Position numbers and translations under genes: made by a program
Notes under the pieces: generated by a model
Databases searched by the model: none
The model's input: only the letters and a program-made list of their open reading frames with translations
Told to the model about the DNA's origin: nothing
Source: Macrocybe gigantea
Lineage: Eukaryota; Basidiomycota; Agaricomycetes; Agaricales; Callistosporiaceae
Assembly: GCA_011319805.1 (NCBI GenBank)
Contig: SJRY01000144.1
Location: 1-28,572 of the forward strand
Direction: 5' to 3'
DNA: 28,572 nucleotides
Shown here: positions 1-10,224 of the stretch, one piece after another
How the letters are laid out: each line of letters starts with the position of its first letter
How positions within the stretch are numbered: position 1 is the first letter of the stretch

Positions 1-900
1 TTCATCCAACGCATCCATTTAGGAAGTGAAGGTCGATCGTGATGCTTGCAAAGAGTTGGCAGAGCGATGCGCTGAAATTTCGACGAAACTTTCAAAAAAT
101 CGGGCCTTTATTGACGCTTCGAACACCAACCCCGATGATGAATAGCCTAGTCGTTTCAAAGAGTATGCAATACTGACGTCTTTCTAGGCTCCGCTAGATC
201 CCTGATCTGTCGCCATAGACGCTGGATGAGATCAGTGGAACGATGCTCAAGTTGGCTAATCGTGCGCTTTGGAAGAGAGTCTTGCAACAACCGGCGCGCA
301 AAGACGAGATACAGAAGTACACACAAAAATTGGATCAGGCCCAAAAGGATTTTCATGTGAGTCAACGATCGTTCAAGTTGTGATCTGGTATCAATCCCTC
401 CTTATCAAGCTGGAATCTTCTATCCGCACGGAAGCCACGTCGCACGCGTCGAGGCTGCGGTTGGCACTGCAGCAAGGGACATCATCCAACGCATCGATCA
501 GTCTGTTTCCCAAGTTCAAACAAACCTTGCAAATAAGGGTATCTGCAAACTCTGAATCTGTGAGGTCATTCTATCAAATGATGCTCAAACTGTTTAACGC
601 CGTACAGACATCAGAACATGATTTCAAGCATCTGCGTATCGAATTGGATACCTTCGTCAACGCGAGTCTGGCTGCGGCTGGCTCGAACACATACAAGAAT
701 CTGTTTCGCAGCGCTCCAAGGAAAGGTCGGACATATATCGTCAGATCATATCCCAACATGACGCATGAGGTATATTTATTGATTTTCTTACTTACTCATA
801 TTTTAAGCACGGAGCAGGCCTTGCTGGAAGAGAGCAAACGAATAGCAAAGCTGTTGTATGTTGCCTCCACTGTCCATGCCGATGGCTGAGATATTCAGAG
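1..900 (+). pseudogene. Relic or partial gene with helical N-terminal domain (MLKL/HeLo-like)
   Basis: Short coding pieces can be read on the plus strand, but no single frame joins them. Bases about 31-140 read as a helix-forming stretch including KVDRDACKELAERC, then meet a stop at 147-149. Bases 219-357 read TLDEISGTMLKLANRALWKR and continue to QKLDQAQKDFHV. The expected continuation (STIVQVVIW) lies one frame away, so a single-base break sits near 360-366. These pieces resemble, from memory, the four-helix N-terminal domain found in many Agaricomycete NLR-like and kinase-like proteins. Downstream pieces to 889 are open in mixed frames. The window starts inside the gene, so the true start is not visible. 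It could be a decayed gene, or a live one damaged by sequence errors as elsewhere in this window. The domain assignment is tentative. Confidence 0.35.
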
Positions 901-994
901 TTCCATAGCCACCCAGTGTTGCTCAACTAGCTGGCATTTCTTCCAAAGCTAGCCCAGCCAAATATATTGCATTTTACGATCGTAAGTAATAAGT

Positions 995-2005
995 ATGACC
1001 ACGCCTATCGTCCACAGCACACGATTTTCCTTCCATATAGCCAATGTGACCACCTATGACCGATATAAGAAGCACATCAGAGGTTTCGAATATCGAAAAT
1101 TCGACAAGCAGGTAAATTCTGCATTCTCCGTCATTACCTCTATCTCCGTTACCCGACACTGGTCAAGTACGACAGGACGTACATGGTTAGCGAATGCTAT
1201 TAGGGTCTTCGAATGTCTAGCTCAGGTCTTCGCAGCTTGGGCTCGAGTACGTCAAACTTCAGCTCGATGGTCTTACCTTGGAATGTATCCACACAGAGGT
1301 CAGATTCAGTCGCCTCCCGCATGTAATAGGACAGCAAAGGCGACTGACGTCGCGCACTTTTCTGCTTTGCACAGATAAGAACGGTCAAGCACAACGGCGA
1401 AGCGATCATCATCGTGCCAGACATACCGACGGACCAATCTGAGCGGACTTCCCTCGCGACGTCAATCATGCAAAGGAGAAGCCGGATGATCGAGCGCCGG
1501 CTGGAGATATCCAAAACGGTCGTCCGGTGCCCCGCGTGCCTGCCCACAGTGCGCGACTGGTACCAAAGCCTGGCAGACGACACGAAGCGCATGCTGCGGA
1601 ACATCAGCGTGGTGGAGGACACGGACGCGGAGCATCAGAACCAGCTTGCACTCGTGCGGTCGATGCGGGACGCTGACACTCTGCTTGGAGAAGCGGCGAA
1701 CGCGGTGATTGTCAGGTCTGAGAATTGCGTGGCGGGTTTCTGTGGATGGTGTGGATCGCGCTGGGACCACGGGAACAAGACTGACGGGAATATCGGGATC
1801 GAGGCTGCAAAGGTTGCCGTGGAACAGACCTTCGTCGACCGAGTGAGTCCTTCGTGTTAATTCGTGTATCGATCCACCTGCCCGGACTTGTTTGCAGATT
1901 CCGAAAAGATCGCCGAGACGGTATCTGATCACCATCGTCGTGGTGTTCGTCCTGGTGATGATACGCGCTCGAATGGGCTCTGTCTTTTTTGGCTTCACCG
2001 GATAG
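995..2005 (+). CDS. Unknown protein with C-terminal membrane anchor
   Basis: Best model has four exons: 995-1111, 1236-1322, 1375-1842 and 1898-2005, all joined in phase 0, giving 259 aa. Introns start GTAAAT, GTAATA and GTGAGT and end CAG. The large third exon is open for 156 codons and helix-rich, with a Cys pair (CPAC) and a CGWCG motif. The last exon gives a basic stretch (PKRSPRR), then a hydrophobic segment YLITIVVVFVLVMI, then a short polar tail, so a tail-anchored membrane protein is likely. The start is uncertain. ATG 995 may lie in an intron, because an upstream reading from ATG 882 (VAQLAGISSKASPAKYIAFYD-like, with a stop at 906-908) could splice at 966-985 into the same frame. The first intron (124 bases) is longer than its neighbours and could hide an exon. 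The family is not recognised; a HeLo-like origin is a weak possibility. Confidence 0.5.
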
Positions 2006-2262
2006 TGAGGGATGGACATTCATTCTGATTTTGTAGGAATGTCTTGTTCGTCTGTAGTGCTAGCCTTATATATGAAGAAATTCTGTATTTTGCTCTTGCT
2101 GATCATTATGCACATCTTGAGCCGTTGACGCATTCCTTCGCAGCATGAACCTTTTTGTTATCGAGAGAAGAATGTGTACATAGGCAATATCTGCGGCATA
2201 CTCTTCGACATAAGGTGGATAACGGAAGAAACATATCTGAAAGGCGTAGCGAATCAACTCCT

Positions 2263-2954
2263 CTATGAGCGACCTGCACCAGGAACGTTCCGCCTCTCGC
2301 GTCTCGCGGGACGCTCAGGTTGAGCAGCAACCAAGACCTCGACATTGACGGGGATGGAATCGAAGTTGAGGGCGGTCAAGAGTCCCTAAAATGCCATCAC
2401 CAACACGCATTCAATGACTTGCAAAACGACTCTGGTCGAGAGGCAAAGTCGCACCTTTGTGTCTTCATCTACTGTCAGCCCTGTGGCCGAAGTGTCGAGA
2501 GCAGAGACTTCAGGAACGTAGTTATCCTTCCTCTCCCTCTCCTCTTCTTGCAGCTTGAAGGAAATGCCACGGACGGGTCCCTTCTGAATGCGCTTCATAA
2601 GGTGGGTCGTGAAACCGGCGATTTTGTTGCGAAGACGTTTTGAGGGAACAACAGCCTGAGAAGATGTGTGTGTTCAATGACTTTCCACTCATCACAGCTC
2701 GAATTGACTCTGGAAAACGCACGACTTCATCGATGATGCGCTTGTTGGTGTGAAAATCGAGGGTTAGGCGAGGATAGCTGTGAAACAGATTAGTCCCGCC
2801 GTGGGGAAGATACGGAAGATACAACCCAGCACGCACTATTTTTCAATCAAGACCCGAGAGGCCCTCTTCGTCGTCTTTGTGCGAACGCGACCCTAGGACA
2901 ACGCCTCAATAACGACGTCTCATCACGGTAAGCAGCAAGAAGGTCAGATACCAT
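2263..2954 (-). CDS. RPS17: 40S ribosomal protein eS17
   Basis: Structural protein of the small ribosomal subunit. Five coding exons on the minus strand: 2952-2954, 2837-2892, 2723-2777, 2455-2655 and 2263-2385 (438 bases, 145 aa), all with GT-AG introns of 58-69 bases. Characteristic eS17 segments are plain: [75 protein letters not shown] and YVPEVSALD. The tail ([10 protein letters not shown]) is the basic extension seen in fungal members, and the length is normal. The start codon stands alone: the first coding exon is just ATG, followed at once by the GTATCT donor. The protein would be missed or mis-started without splicing. It is transcribed away from uS8 at 3272, so the two ribosomal genes share a 317-base promoter region. 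Identity is near certain. Confidence 0.95.
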
Positions 2955-3271
2955 GGCGAAATAGTCAGTTGTGGACTGTCGAACGTGTGCAGCAGAAATT
3001 CAGATAGCGGAGGACACGGAATCGGGATATTCCGCGGTGGCTTGGCCAGAACTATACAGCATCAGATTACGTCAGCGGTAGTACCACAACCAAAGGGCAA
3101 CGTCGACGATTTTGTTGTTTGGACTCGCTGGACTCTCAGGTATGTCCCTCCTCCCTGTTTGAATCGTGCTCTCCATAGTACGACACTCAGACGGGGATAG
3201 CATTCTGATTTCTCGCTCTTTCAATCAGCAAGAAGACTCTTCCAACATCACTTTAATTTTTTCGACAAAAA
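2955..3271. promoter_or_regulatory. Shared promoter region of two ribosomal protein genes
   Basis: The 317 bases between the eS17 start (minus strand) and the uS8 start (plus strand) must hold both promoters and both 5' leaders. No clear TATA box is seen. A pyrimidine-rich patch lies around 3147-3160, and an A-rich leader (ttcgacaaaaa) precedes the uS8 ATG. Head-to-head ribosomal genes are often coregulated; that is inference here. Confidence 0.6.
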
Positions 3272-4108
3272 ATGGTCCGCGTTTCCGTCCTGGTGAGTTT
3301 TATTCGCGTCGTTTTCAAGTGATCACTTGCTGATGCTACTTTGAAGAACGATTGCTTGGTATGTCTTATCGCCAGCAACTTTATTTCTCTTAATCCCTCA
3401 CTGCGGATCGCGCCAGAACAACATCGTCAACGCTGAGCGTCGTGGCAAGCGCCAAGTCCTCATCCGACCCTCCTCCAAGGTCGTTGTAAAATTCTTGAGC
3501 GTCATGCAAAGACATGGTGAGCATAACGCCCGTATTTCTTCATGCATACTTCTCGCCCTTTTGTGTTGCCCTTGGAGTGATATAACTACGGCTGGCGTCA
3601 TCGTGTCTCACACGTTTGTCGTTTTAACGCTCCAAAATACAAACGCACTTACGTCTCTAACAACCAATACAACGTGTTTCCCAATGCTCCATGGAGACGA
3701 GTTCACTTCGGAGACTACAATCTTCTTTTCGCGTCGCTTTCACTTCCATTCTTTCTTTCGTTTCCCATGAGTAAATGAAAGCTGATCAATGAAATAGGCT
3801 ACATCGGTGAATTCGAAATCATTGATGACCACCGTTCAGGCAAAATCGTCATCCAACTCAATGGTCGTCTCAATAAAACTGGCGTCATCTCGCCCAGGTT
3901 CAACGTTCAGGTGAATCAGATCGAAAGCTGGGTCAACTTGCTCTTGCCCGCTAGAGGCTTTGGCATCATCATCTTGGTCAGTTCGCCGCTTCTTCTTTGA
4001 CGCACGTTTCTGATTCATCTCGAATAGACTACATCTTCTGGCATCCTGGATCATGAGGAAGCTCGTCGCAAAAACGTCGGAGGCAAAATTTTGGGTTACG
4101 TGTATTAG
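3272..4108 (+). CDS. RPS22: 40S ribosomal protein uS8 (yeast S22, human S15a)
   Basis: Small-subunit ribosomal protein. Five exons: 3272-3292, 3347-3358, 3417-3516, 3798-3976 and 4028-4108 (393 bases, 130 aa, exactly the usual family length). Diagnostic segments are [57 protein letters not shown] and [20 protein letters not shown]. The second exon is a 12-base microexon coding NDCL, which the family alignment requires. Intron 3 (3517-3797) is 281 bases, about five times the others. Exon junction phases are 0, 0, 1 and 0. It is divergent from eS17 and followed by about 850 bases before the next gene. Identity is near certain. Confidence 0.96.
3517..3797 (+). other. Long intron 3 of the uS8 gene, possible snoRNA host
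   Basis: This 281-base intron begins GTGAGC and ends AATAG. It carries a pyrimidine-rich stretch at about 3720-3768. The yeast RPS22B intron is known to host the snoRNA snR44. I cannot identify convincing C/D or H/ACA boxes by eye, so a hosted RNA is only a possibility. Confidence 0.3.
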
Positions 4109-4955
4109 TTGTTGTTTTCGTCCAGTTGCCTATACCAGACCCGTGTGCTACCTATCGTGTTCCATTGAGTGTCATACTTACATGCAATACTTGAGGTGCA
4201 TCAATCTCGGAATTGTGACTTGCCTTTGGATTTCAAGTCGCCGCTGTTTCTAGAAGGCACTCTGCGCCACGGTCCCTAGAATTGCTTCGATAGGTCCCTT
4301 GCTAAACGCCGCCTCGCCCACGGATACCCCACCCAATTTGCATATAGGGATGGTCACATCCAAGATCCGATTCAATGCTCGCCCGAGTAGCTTCAATGCA
4401 CAACAGATGGTATGGAAGAACAGCCAAGGCGATTTTTCCAAATCAGTGTCATACTCGTGGGGGAGTGGCTTGCACAACTGCTACCGATATCCTATCGACG
4501 CCTGCTGGTTGTGATTGCATTAATCAATTCATACACGCCGGCGTTCTCGCAGTTGAAGGATGGAACATGCTACAAGTGTTCACACTGCAAGTTGAATCCG
4601 AAATGCCCAAAAGGCCTGTCGCTCTTGCTCGGAACCTTATACGATCGGATACCTATTTTGTCCTGACACCCTCTCCAATGCGAATAGTGCATTCGCACCA
4701 TTTTCGTAATGATAACTGGGGGAAAGACGGGCGCTTTTCACATCACATATAAAGGATCGTCTTTCGCCCCCCACTGTAGAACCAGCTTCAGCTATTCGCC
4801 CATAGTAAGTCCCGATGTTCTTCCTCTCAAGGCGGTTCGACAACTCAAGTCGCCTTTTGCAGTCTTGCTAAGAATAACTCTGGATCGTTGTACGCTGCCA
4901 CTGGATCAACGCCTTATTCCGATGCTGATTTTATGAATTTCAGTGATATTTCACC
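4109..4955. other. Intergenic region, uS8 3' end to PSD-like promoter
   Basis: No gene can be supported. Short open frames occur on both strands (for example minus 4250-4477 and plus 4375-4752), but none joins into a recognisable protein. Towards the end there is a plausible promoter for the next gene: TATAAA at 4748-4753. A likely 5'-leader intron, GTAAGT to GCAG, spans 4805-4862. Confidence 0.45.
4748..4753 (+). promoter_or_regulatory. TATA box of the PSD-like gene
   Basis: TATAAA in the context acatataaagg, 208 bases before ATG 4956. After removal of the probable leader intron 4805-4862 the distance falls to about 150 bases. The spacing is plausible for a fungal promoter with a leader; it is not proven. 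Confidence 0.4.
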
Positions 4956-6304
4956 ATGGCGCATAGGCATGTTCCTCGGAAGGCAGGGTGGCTTCCAGAC
5001 CATGACGTCTTGAAGAAGTGGTACGAAGCGCAGTGCCAGCGGACTTTCACTAGGCCTTGGAACGACGTCATCAAGGATTTCAAGACGCTCATCGAGAGCG
5101 ACGCCGAAATCTATATGGGTTTCCGAATGATGTTCGAACAGACAAAGGAGACGACTGATCCAAGGCACGAACCACAGGTTTGTCTAGAGTCCACGTCGCG
5201 CCGTATCACCTTCCGCATCGGCTAATATATTGCCTGGACAGATTACCACCTATCAACAGATGCTTGCCTTGTTCAATGAGTTCCTCTACATGGCTCCCGA
5301 CTACGCTACGGAGAAGAACTGGGGTGGCTTGATCGCTTTTCCCTTCAATGCGGTCATCAACTGGCCTATGGCTACCCCTGCCGGTGTCGCGCTGTTCACC
5401 CATCCTAAAGTCAACTCGATGCTCAAAAAGATGTTCGACGTCTGGACTGTGTTCCTCATAGGCAAGAAATCGCTTTATGTACTCAATACGGACGATGGCT
5501 GGCTTTGTCCCGAGGCCTTGCAGGAGCTCCGAGTCGCCAAGTACGACAATCCCCTTACACTTGTCGACTTCCAGGATGCGTACCAATGCGACCCCCAGGC
5601 CGATCACTACGGCTTCAGTTCCTGGGACCACTTTTTTCCGCGAGTTCAAAGAAGGTGTGCGCCCCGTCGAGGCTCTTGACGACCCCAACGTCATAGTCAG
5701 CGGGTGCGAGTCCGACGTCTACCGTATCGCCACCGACGTCCAGCAGATGGACCAGTTCTGGATCAAGGGGCAGCCCTACTCCCTCTATCACATGCTCCAA
5801 GGTGATCCTGATTTTGGGAAGGATTTCGAGGGCGGAACCGTCTACCAGGCCTTCCTGAGCGCGCGTGGCTACCACCGCTGGCACAGCCCCGTGACCGGAA
5901 AGATTGAAAAGATTGTTTTTGTTCCTGGCACATACTACGCCGCGTGTCCGACCGCAGACCGCGACCCAGCTGCTACAGACAAGTCCCAGCCGTACATCAC
6001 CCAGGTCGCAACGCGCGTGCTGATCTTCATCCGCGCGGACAATCCCAAGATCGACATGATGTGCTTCATAGCGGTAGGCATGTCCGAGGTCTCGACATGC
6101 CAAGTTACCATCCAGGATAATGACCGTGTGATGAAGGGCGAGGAGATTGGCATGTTCCACTTTGGAGGGTCGACTCACTGCTTGGTCTTCCGTAAGGAGA
6201 CCCAGCTCAAGTTTGTCTTCAACGACGGTCAGCTGCCGTTTGAACCCGAGCCAGAGGACCAACCCCACGCAGTCCTTCGTCGCAAAATTGCGGATGTCCT
6301 CTGA
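4956..6304 (+). CDS. Phosphatidylserine-decarboxylase-like enzyme (PsiD-type), frame broken
   Basis: Pyruvoyl-dependent decarboxylase of the fungal PSD-like family that includes the L-tryptophan decarboxylase PsiD. Exon 1 is 4956-5177 and the intron 5178-5241 (GTTTGT to ACAG). Exon 2 runs 5242-6304 with a one-base frame break at the T6 run 5632-5637. With it bridged, the protein is about 427 aa, close to the usual 430-440. The N-terminal part (GWLPDHDVLKKW, then FKTLIESD) matches the extra domain of this family. The C-terminal catalytic domain has YHRWHSPVTGKI and the self-cleavage site HFGGSTH, serine codon at 6170-6172. The ATG context (caccATGG) is good and no signal peptide is seen. The substrate may be an aromatic amino acid rather than phosphatidylserine, which cannot be decided here. 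Neighbours are a ribosomal gene and a glucanase, so there is no sign of a metabolite cluster. Confidence 0.88.
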
Positions 6305-7264
6305 GGGGTTATTGATTGACCCTCAACATGCTGGTTTCATTGTACTTCTTACTCCAATCCTTGTCTGTGTGCTTTGCGACTCCCACTTAGCTATGGTTTG
6401 GCTTGTTTCGTACGAGTTCTACCTCCCATGTAAACTAAATTTGAAATGAGATCTTGAACGTTAGTGTAAACGACTCTAAACTCCCCTAGACCGCTGGCAA
6501 ATATTGGGACTTGCGTTGGAGAGTAATAGAATATTGAATTACGGCATGAAGAGCGAACCACTCAGTAGAATAAGCTCGACGTTGGCGAACAGTAAACGAG
6601 TAAATTGATTCTAATTTCCGGATATATAGGACGCAACGCAGAATTACCCGCCATTGTGATGAACGTCATGAGGTGAATGGCAAGGCGAGAACTAAGATCG
6701 CGTGTTGCGAAGATGAATATATATCGACGTTATGCTAATTTGGGCGGAACCTTGGACCCAGAGGGCCGATCGTCTCCGGGATGTCCGTTTAGCAACCAGC
6801 GCCGCTGCCGCTAATTATTAGGCCTCAAAAGCTGCATAGGTGCCCTCGTTTTTTTTCTTTTATAAGCGCGCGGGTCCACCCTACATGGGCGTCATCTTGA
6901 GCATGAGGCGAGTGATATTTTTCATTGAGACGGTCGCCATTGTTGCTATGAAGGATGATAAAAATTAGGCAGCGTGTGAGACCTTGCGTTCACTTCACCG
7001 ATAGGCAAGAAAGTGATCTTCCCTTGCTGACTCGCGGACGGATAGAGGCACTTTATCTCCAGAAGAGTATGTCATGTCCAATCTTCCACTTCAACATATT
7101 TCTCTTTGCCGCGTTAATGCACGATTTCAGCAATGACGATACCAGAAAGCGCGTCGATGGGTGCACATACCCATTGGACACGAACACAACTACGTATTTC
7201 TTTGACAGGACAGATTACATCGAACTGAAGACGAAGACATAGCTATGTGTTTGCCGGTATCTGT
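6305..7264. other. Intergenic region between tail-to-tail PSD-like and GH12 genes
   Basis: These 960 bases lie between two converging 3' ends. The only promoter-like stretch is a T-run followed by TTTATAAGC near 6849-6866, with an ATG at 6885 opening a 26-codon hydrophobic reading. I could not extend it into a gene. Confidence 0.4.
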
Positions 7265-8379
7265 CTAGTTATGGTTGACGGCGACACTATATGTGGACGT
7301 GACCAAGTTGGCCGTCCCGGTGAATGGCTCTGTGCCGGCTTGAATGGCTTGAATGTACTACATCAAGGGCTAAGCATCCAATAACACTGCACACTTCCAA
7401 GAAGCCACGCACTTGAGTATTAGAAACTCCCTGGTTTTGAACGATATATTCTGTTGGTCAGATCAGAATCGGACTCATGCAACACAGGAAGAAAAATTGC
7501 TGACTGAAGAATTCGTTCAAATCCACCGAAAAGTTGGTGATATCGCCGCCCACGTTGACGAAAGATAAGACTTGCCAATTCGAGTTCGGTCCGCGCCATA
7601 AATTCCATGTGTGACCAGCCAGGTTAATGTTGGATGCAATTTGAGAGCCAACGGGTTGAATTCTAATCGCATTTTTAGGTTTTCACTGGTCGTGATAGGT
7701 TTATTCCTTACCCTCCCAAGCCAGAGAGCCAAATCATACTAGAACAGACGAACTACTCGATTCATCGATCGTGCTCTGAAGCAATAAGTGACTCACATTT
7801 CATACGACGAGGCGGTGGATGCAGGGTTCCCGGAAGACGCAACTCCGGTCCAAATGTCATACCTGGCGTTGAGTTTAGTTTCCTTGGTCCGAACTATGAC
7901 GAGAAGACGCACGCCACGTCGGCGCGGATACCAGCGGACTGAGACTGATACACCCAGTTCCAAGTTGTCGGAGCAGAAGTGACGCTGCGCAATTGCATAC
8001 CCTTGGCAGAGTTTGAGATGACATTAGAATCTGGCATTGAACATTATCACCGTCACTGTGATCGCCAGACCGTATGGTTACTTACAACTTTTCACGTTAT
8101 TGGGATTGTTCGCCCAGGTATAACTCGTTGACCATGAAACACTGTTTCCAGACGAAGAAACGAGAGTTGACGACTGCGAGCCCACCCCAGAGCCTTTGGA
8201 TCACAAGTCAGAAAACGAACACGCTAAACCCCAAGTATAGGAATGGCCTGACTTGCACCCCAAAAGTTATTGCAGAGTGTGTATGCTCCGGCTGCGAGGC
8301 ACTGGTATTGTCCAGTGATAGTCTGAGCAGTCGCGACGGTGGAAGACAAGAAGAGAGCTGAAAGAACTGAGAGAAACAT
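7265..8379 (-). CDS. Secreted GH12 endoglucanase/xyloglucanase
   Basis: Glycoside hydrolase family 12, a retaining beta-1,4-glucanase acting on cellulose or xyloglucan outside the cell. Eight exons on the minus strand: 8259-8379, 8086-8193, 7913-8030, 7797-7862, 7712-7738, 7505-7662, 7413-7450 and 7265-7357 (729 bases, 242 aa). All introns are GT-AG and 49-65 bases long. Residues 1-18 form a signal peptide ending ATA before QTITGQYQC. GH12 landmarks follow: LCNNFWG, SWSTSYTWANNPNNVKSY, YEIMIWL with nucleophile Glu137, GHTWNLWRGPN, TNFSVDLNEFF and AGTEPFTG with acid/base Glu222. Length is normal and no CBM1 is attached. Every junction restores frame, so the gene looks intact. TATAAAG lies 71 bases upstream on the same strand. 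Cellulose versus xyloglucan preference cannot be read from the sequence. Confidence 0.94.
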
Positions 8380-8443
8380 CCTGTCTCGCAGGGTTCAAAT
8401 AGCCGTGTTGGTTCGAGGAGTCGACATGACATGAGGGACGAGA

Positions 8444-8450
8444 CTTTATA
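8444..8450 (-). promoter_or_regulatory. TATA box of the GH12 gene
   Basis: TATAAAG on the minus strand (context GCATATAAAGTCT), 71 bases before the GH12 start codon at 8379. Confidence 0.6.
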
Positions 8451-9776
8451 TGCGATAGAGAGGAGCGGAAAAATGCAGATTCGTCATCTTCGAATTATGT
8501 GCCGCGTAGCATCAAGTAATTCACCAGCACCATGAGGGTTGCTCCAAACCTTTGTCAATCACGTCTGTTATCATGCGAGAATAATCCGTAGACGTGGGTC
8601 GGCTATATCTCAGTATCCATGACAGGCACAAACGACAGCACACCATATAAAGTTATAGCGATGCGGTAGAACTTGAGCAGAAACGACCTTCAAAAATCTC
8701 CGTCGGGCGCCATAGGATTATCCGCAGTTTGCACCATCAGAGGTATTTTGACGGCCGAAAAAAACCGATACAGCAGGGTTACCGTTCGAATGACAATGAA
8801 ATCTATAGGGAAAACAGAACAAAGGAGCGCTGATAGACCAAAAACCGAGAATTGAACGCACGAGGACTGAATCGGATGGCAGTGGCCGTGATTGAAAATG
8901 TTTGTAGATGTTTCTGTCTGTGGACTTCGATGCCTTAAATCCGATGTTTCTGCAGCACAGAATCCCGATAAGTTCGCTACCCGATGTAGAGCCTAGGTCG
9001 CAAGATAATCGAATAATTTTGGTATCTTCGCCAGTCGCTGTCGTGGTGGTACCTCGGAGGGCTTTGTATGCCAATGGTCTTCGTGAGTTGCGTCGCCCTG
9101 AGGTCGGCGGCTATATTCAGGTTAACGATTTTGCTCAAACCTTAGGCAGAGAGCACGTCATAAAATGGGTTGGCCTTCGATGTGACTATCCGACGTGTTC
9201 GGTACTCGTATTCACCTCAGAGTGAATTGGGCTGGCGTTACCCAAAGGGCCTCCAAACCAGGGCATCCGCCTTTTTCGCAAGGTTGATCACCTACCAAAA
9301 GATGCTGAATATCATTTGTGCCTTTGGAACACAACCACGCGGAATCACACCACGACGCTTGCCGCTAAGGTATTCTAGTGAAGGATAAGAAAGTTTCACG
9401 ATTCATCCTCAGGGTCGAAACAAGCGTAGATACCAAGTATAAAGAATGATACCGAGCCTTGCGGCAGATAATCCATTGTATTGCAAGAATCACTCAGAGA
9501 TAGAGGGCGATGAGCTAACGCCCCCGCTGCCGAGACCACAGATTCATTTATGACAAAATTCCAAGGCAGTTGCTACGCTCACCTTAAATGGCCTGAGTTC
9601 ATACATCAAGTTTCAACTGCCCCATATCCTGTTCCAGCGTTGTCGTTCCTGTCGTTCTCAAATTTAAGCAGTGCGGAACATTTACCAATGCACGGAGGCA
9701 AAAGCAGGAGAAGAAACAACGGCTAGAGCATGCTCATTACCAGCTTGGAAGAGTTTGGTCTTGAGAGTGCCCGAAT

Positions 9777-9796
9777 GGCGCTCGTCAACGAGCGCC
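9777..9796. repeat. Perfect 9-bp inverted repeat
   Basis: GGCGCTCGT and ACGAGCGCC separated by two bases form a perfect GC-rich hairpin. No function is evident. Confidence 0.6.
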
Positions 9797-10088
9797 TACG
9801 CTGAGTTTCACTGCCATGTTCCTTCTTTTCGAGAAACTTTAATCACATTCAACGCCCAAAGTTGCCTATCTAAGTTTCTCGGCATCTTCATGAGATCGGC
9901 TCAATGTCGGAGCAGATCTTCTTCTTGTGCAAAAATCAGGGCCAAACACGAAACACGTATTCGTACCCTCTCCATTTTCATTGATGCCTAGCTAGATCTA
10001 GAAATTATGACCCGCTCCTATTAGTGAAGTCAGGTCGATCTTCTGCCGAAGAATTCGCCCCCCCTAGACGGCGGCGCTCTCAGGACCC

Positions 10089-10224
10089 TTCACGCCAGAA
10101 ATGTTGACAATTCGGTTGCACTAAAACACTAAAAACTTGATATGTGGGCTGAAATCAACTCTTTCGCACGGCCTGGGCCCGTCAAGTGCTCAGTGCGGTA
10201 TAACCTTCAACCTTTCCGGTGTGC
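10089..10224 (-). mobile_element. MITE-like element, copy 2
   Basis: About 136 bases that align end to end with the reverse complement of the element at 13237-13367. Shared blocks include GTTGACAATTC-GTTGC, AACTTGAT, CTGAAA, TCTTTCG, CCCGTCAAGT and CCGGTGTG. The terminal repeats are degraded here (TCACGCCAGAA against TTTCCGGTGTGC), so this copy looks older. No clear target-site duplication is seen. It contains no coding capacity and would need a transposase supplied elsewhere. Confidence 0.6.

Noticed and set aside
4250..4752. Protein-like readings on both strands downstream of uS8
   Set aside because: No frame extends with splice sites to a complete protein and no family is recognised.
4956..6304. 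Psilocybin-type biosynthetic cluster suggested by the PsiD-like enzyme
   Set aside because: No kinase, methyltransferase, P450 or transporter is nearby; the neighbours are a ribosomal protein and a glucanase. PSD-like enzymes are widespread in fungi.
8405..8420. GGTTCGA box as a possible tRNA B box (also at 4830 and 17060)
   Set aside because: No matching A box, acceptor stem or cloverleaf could be drawn around any of them.
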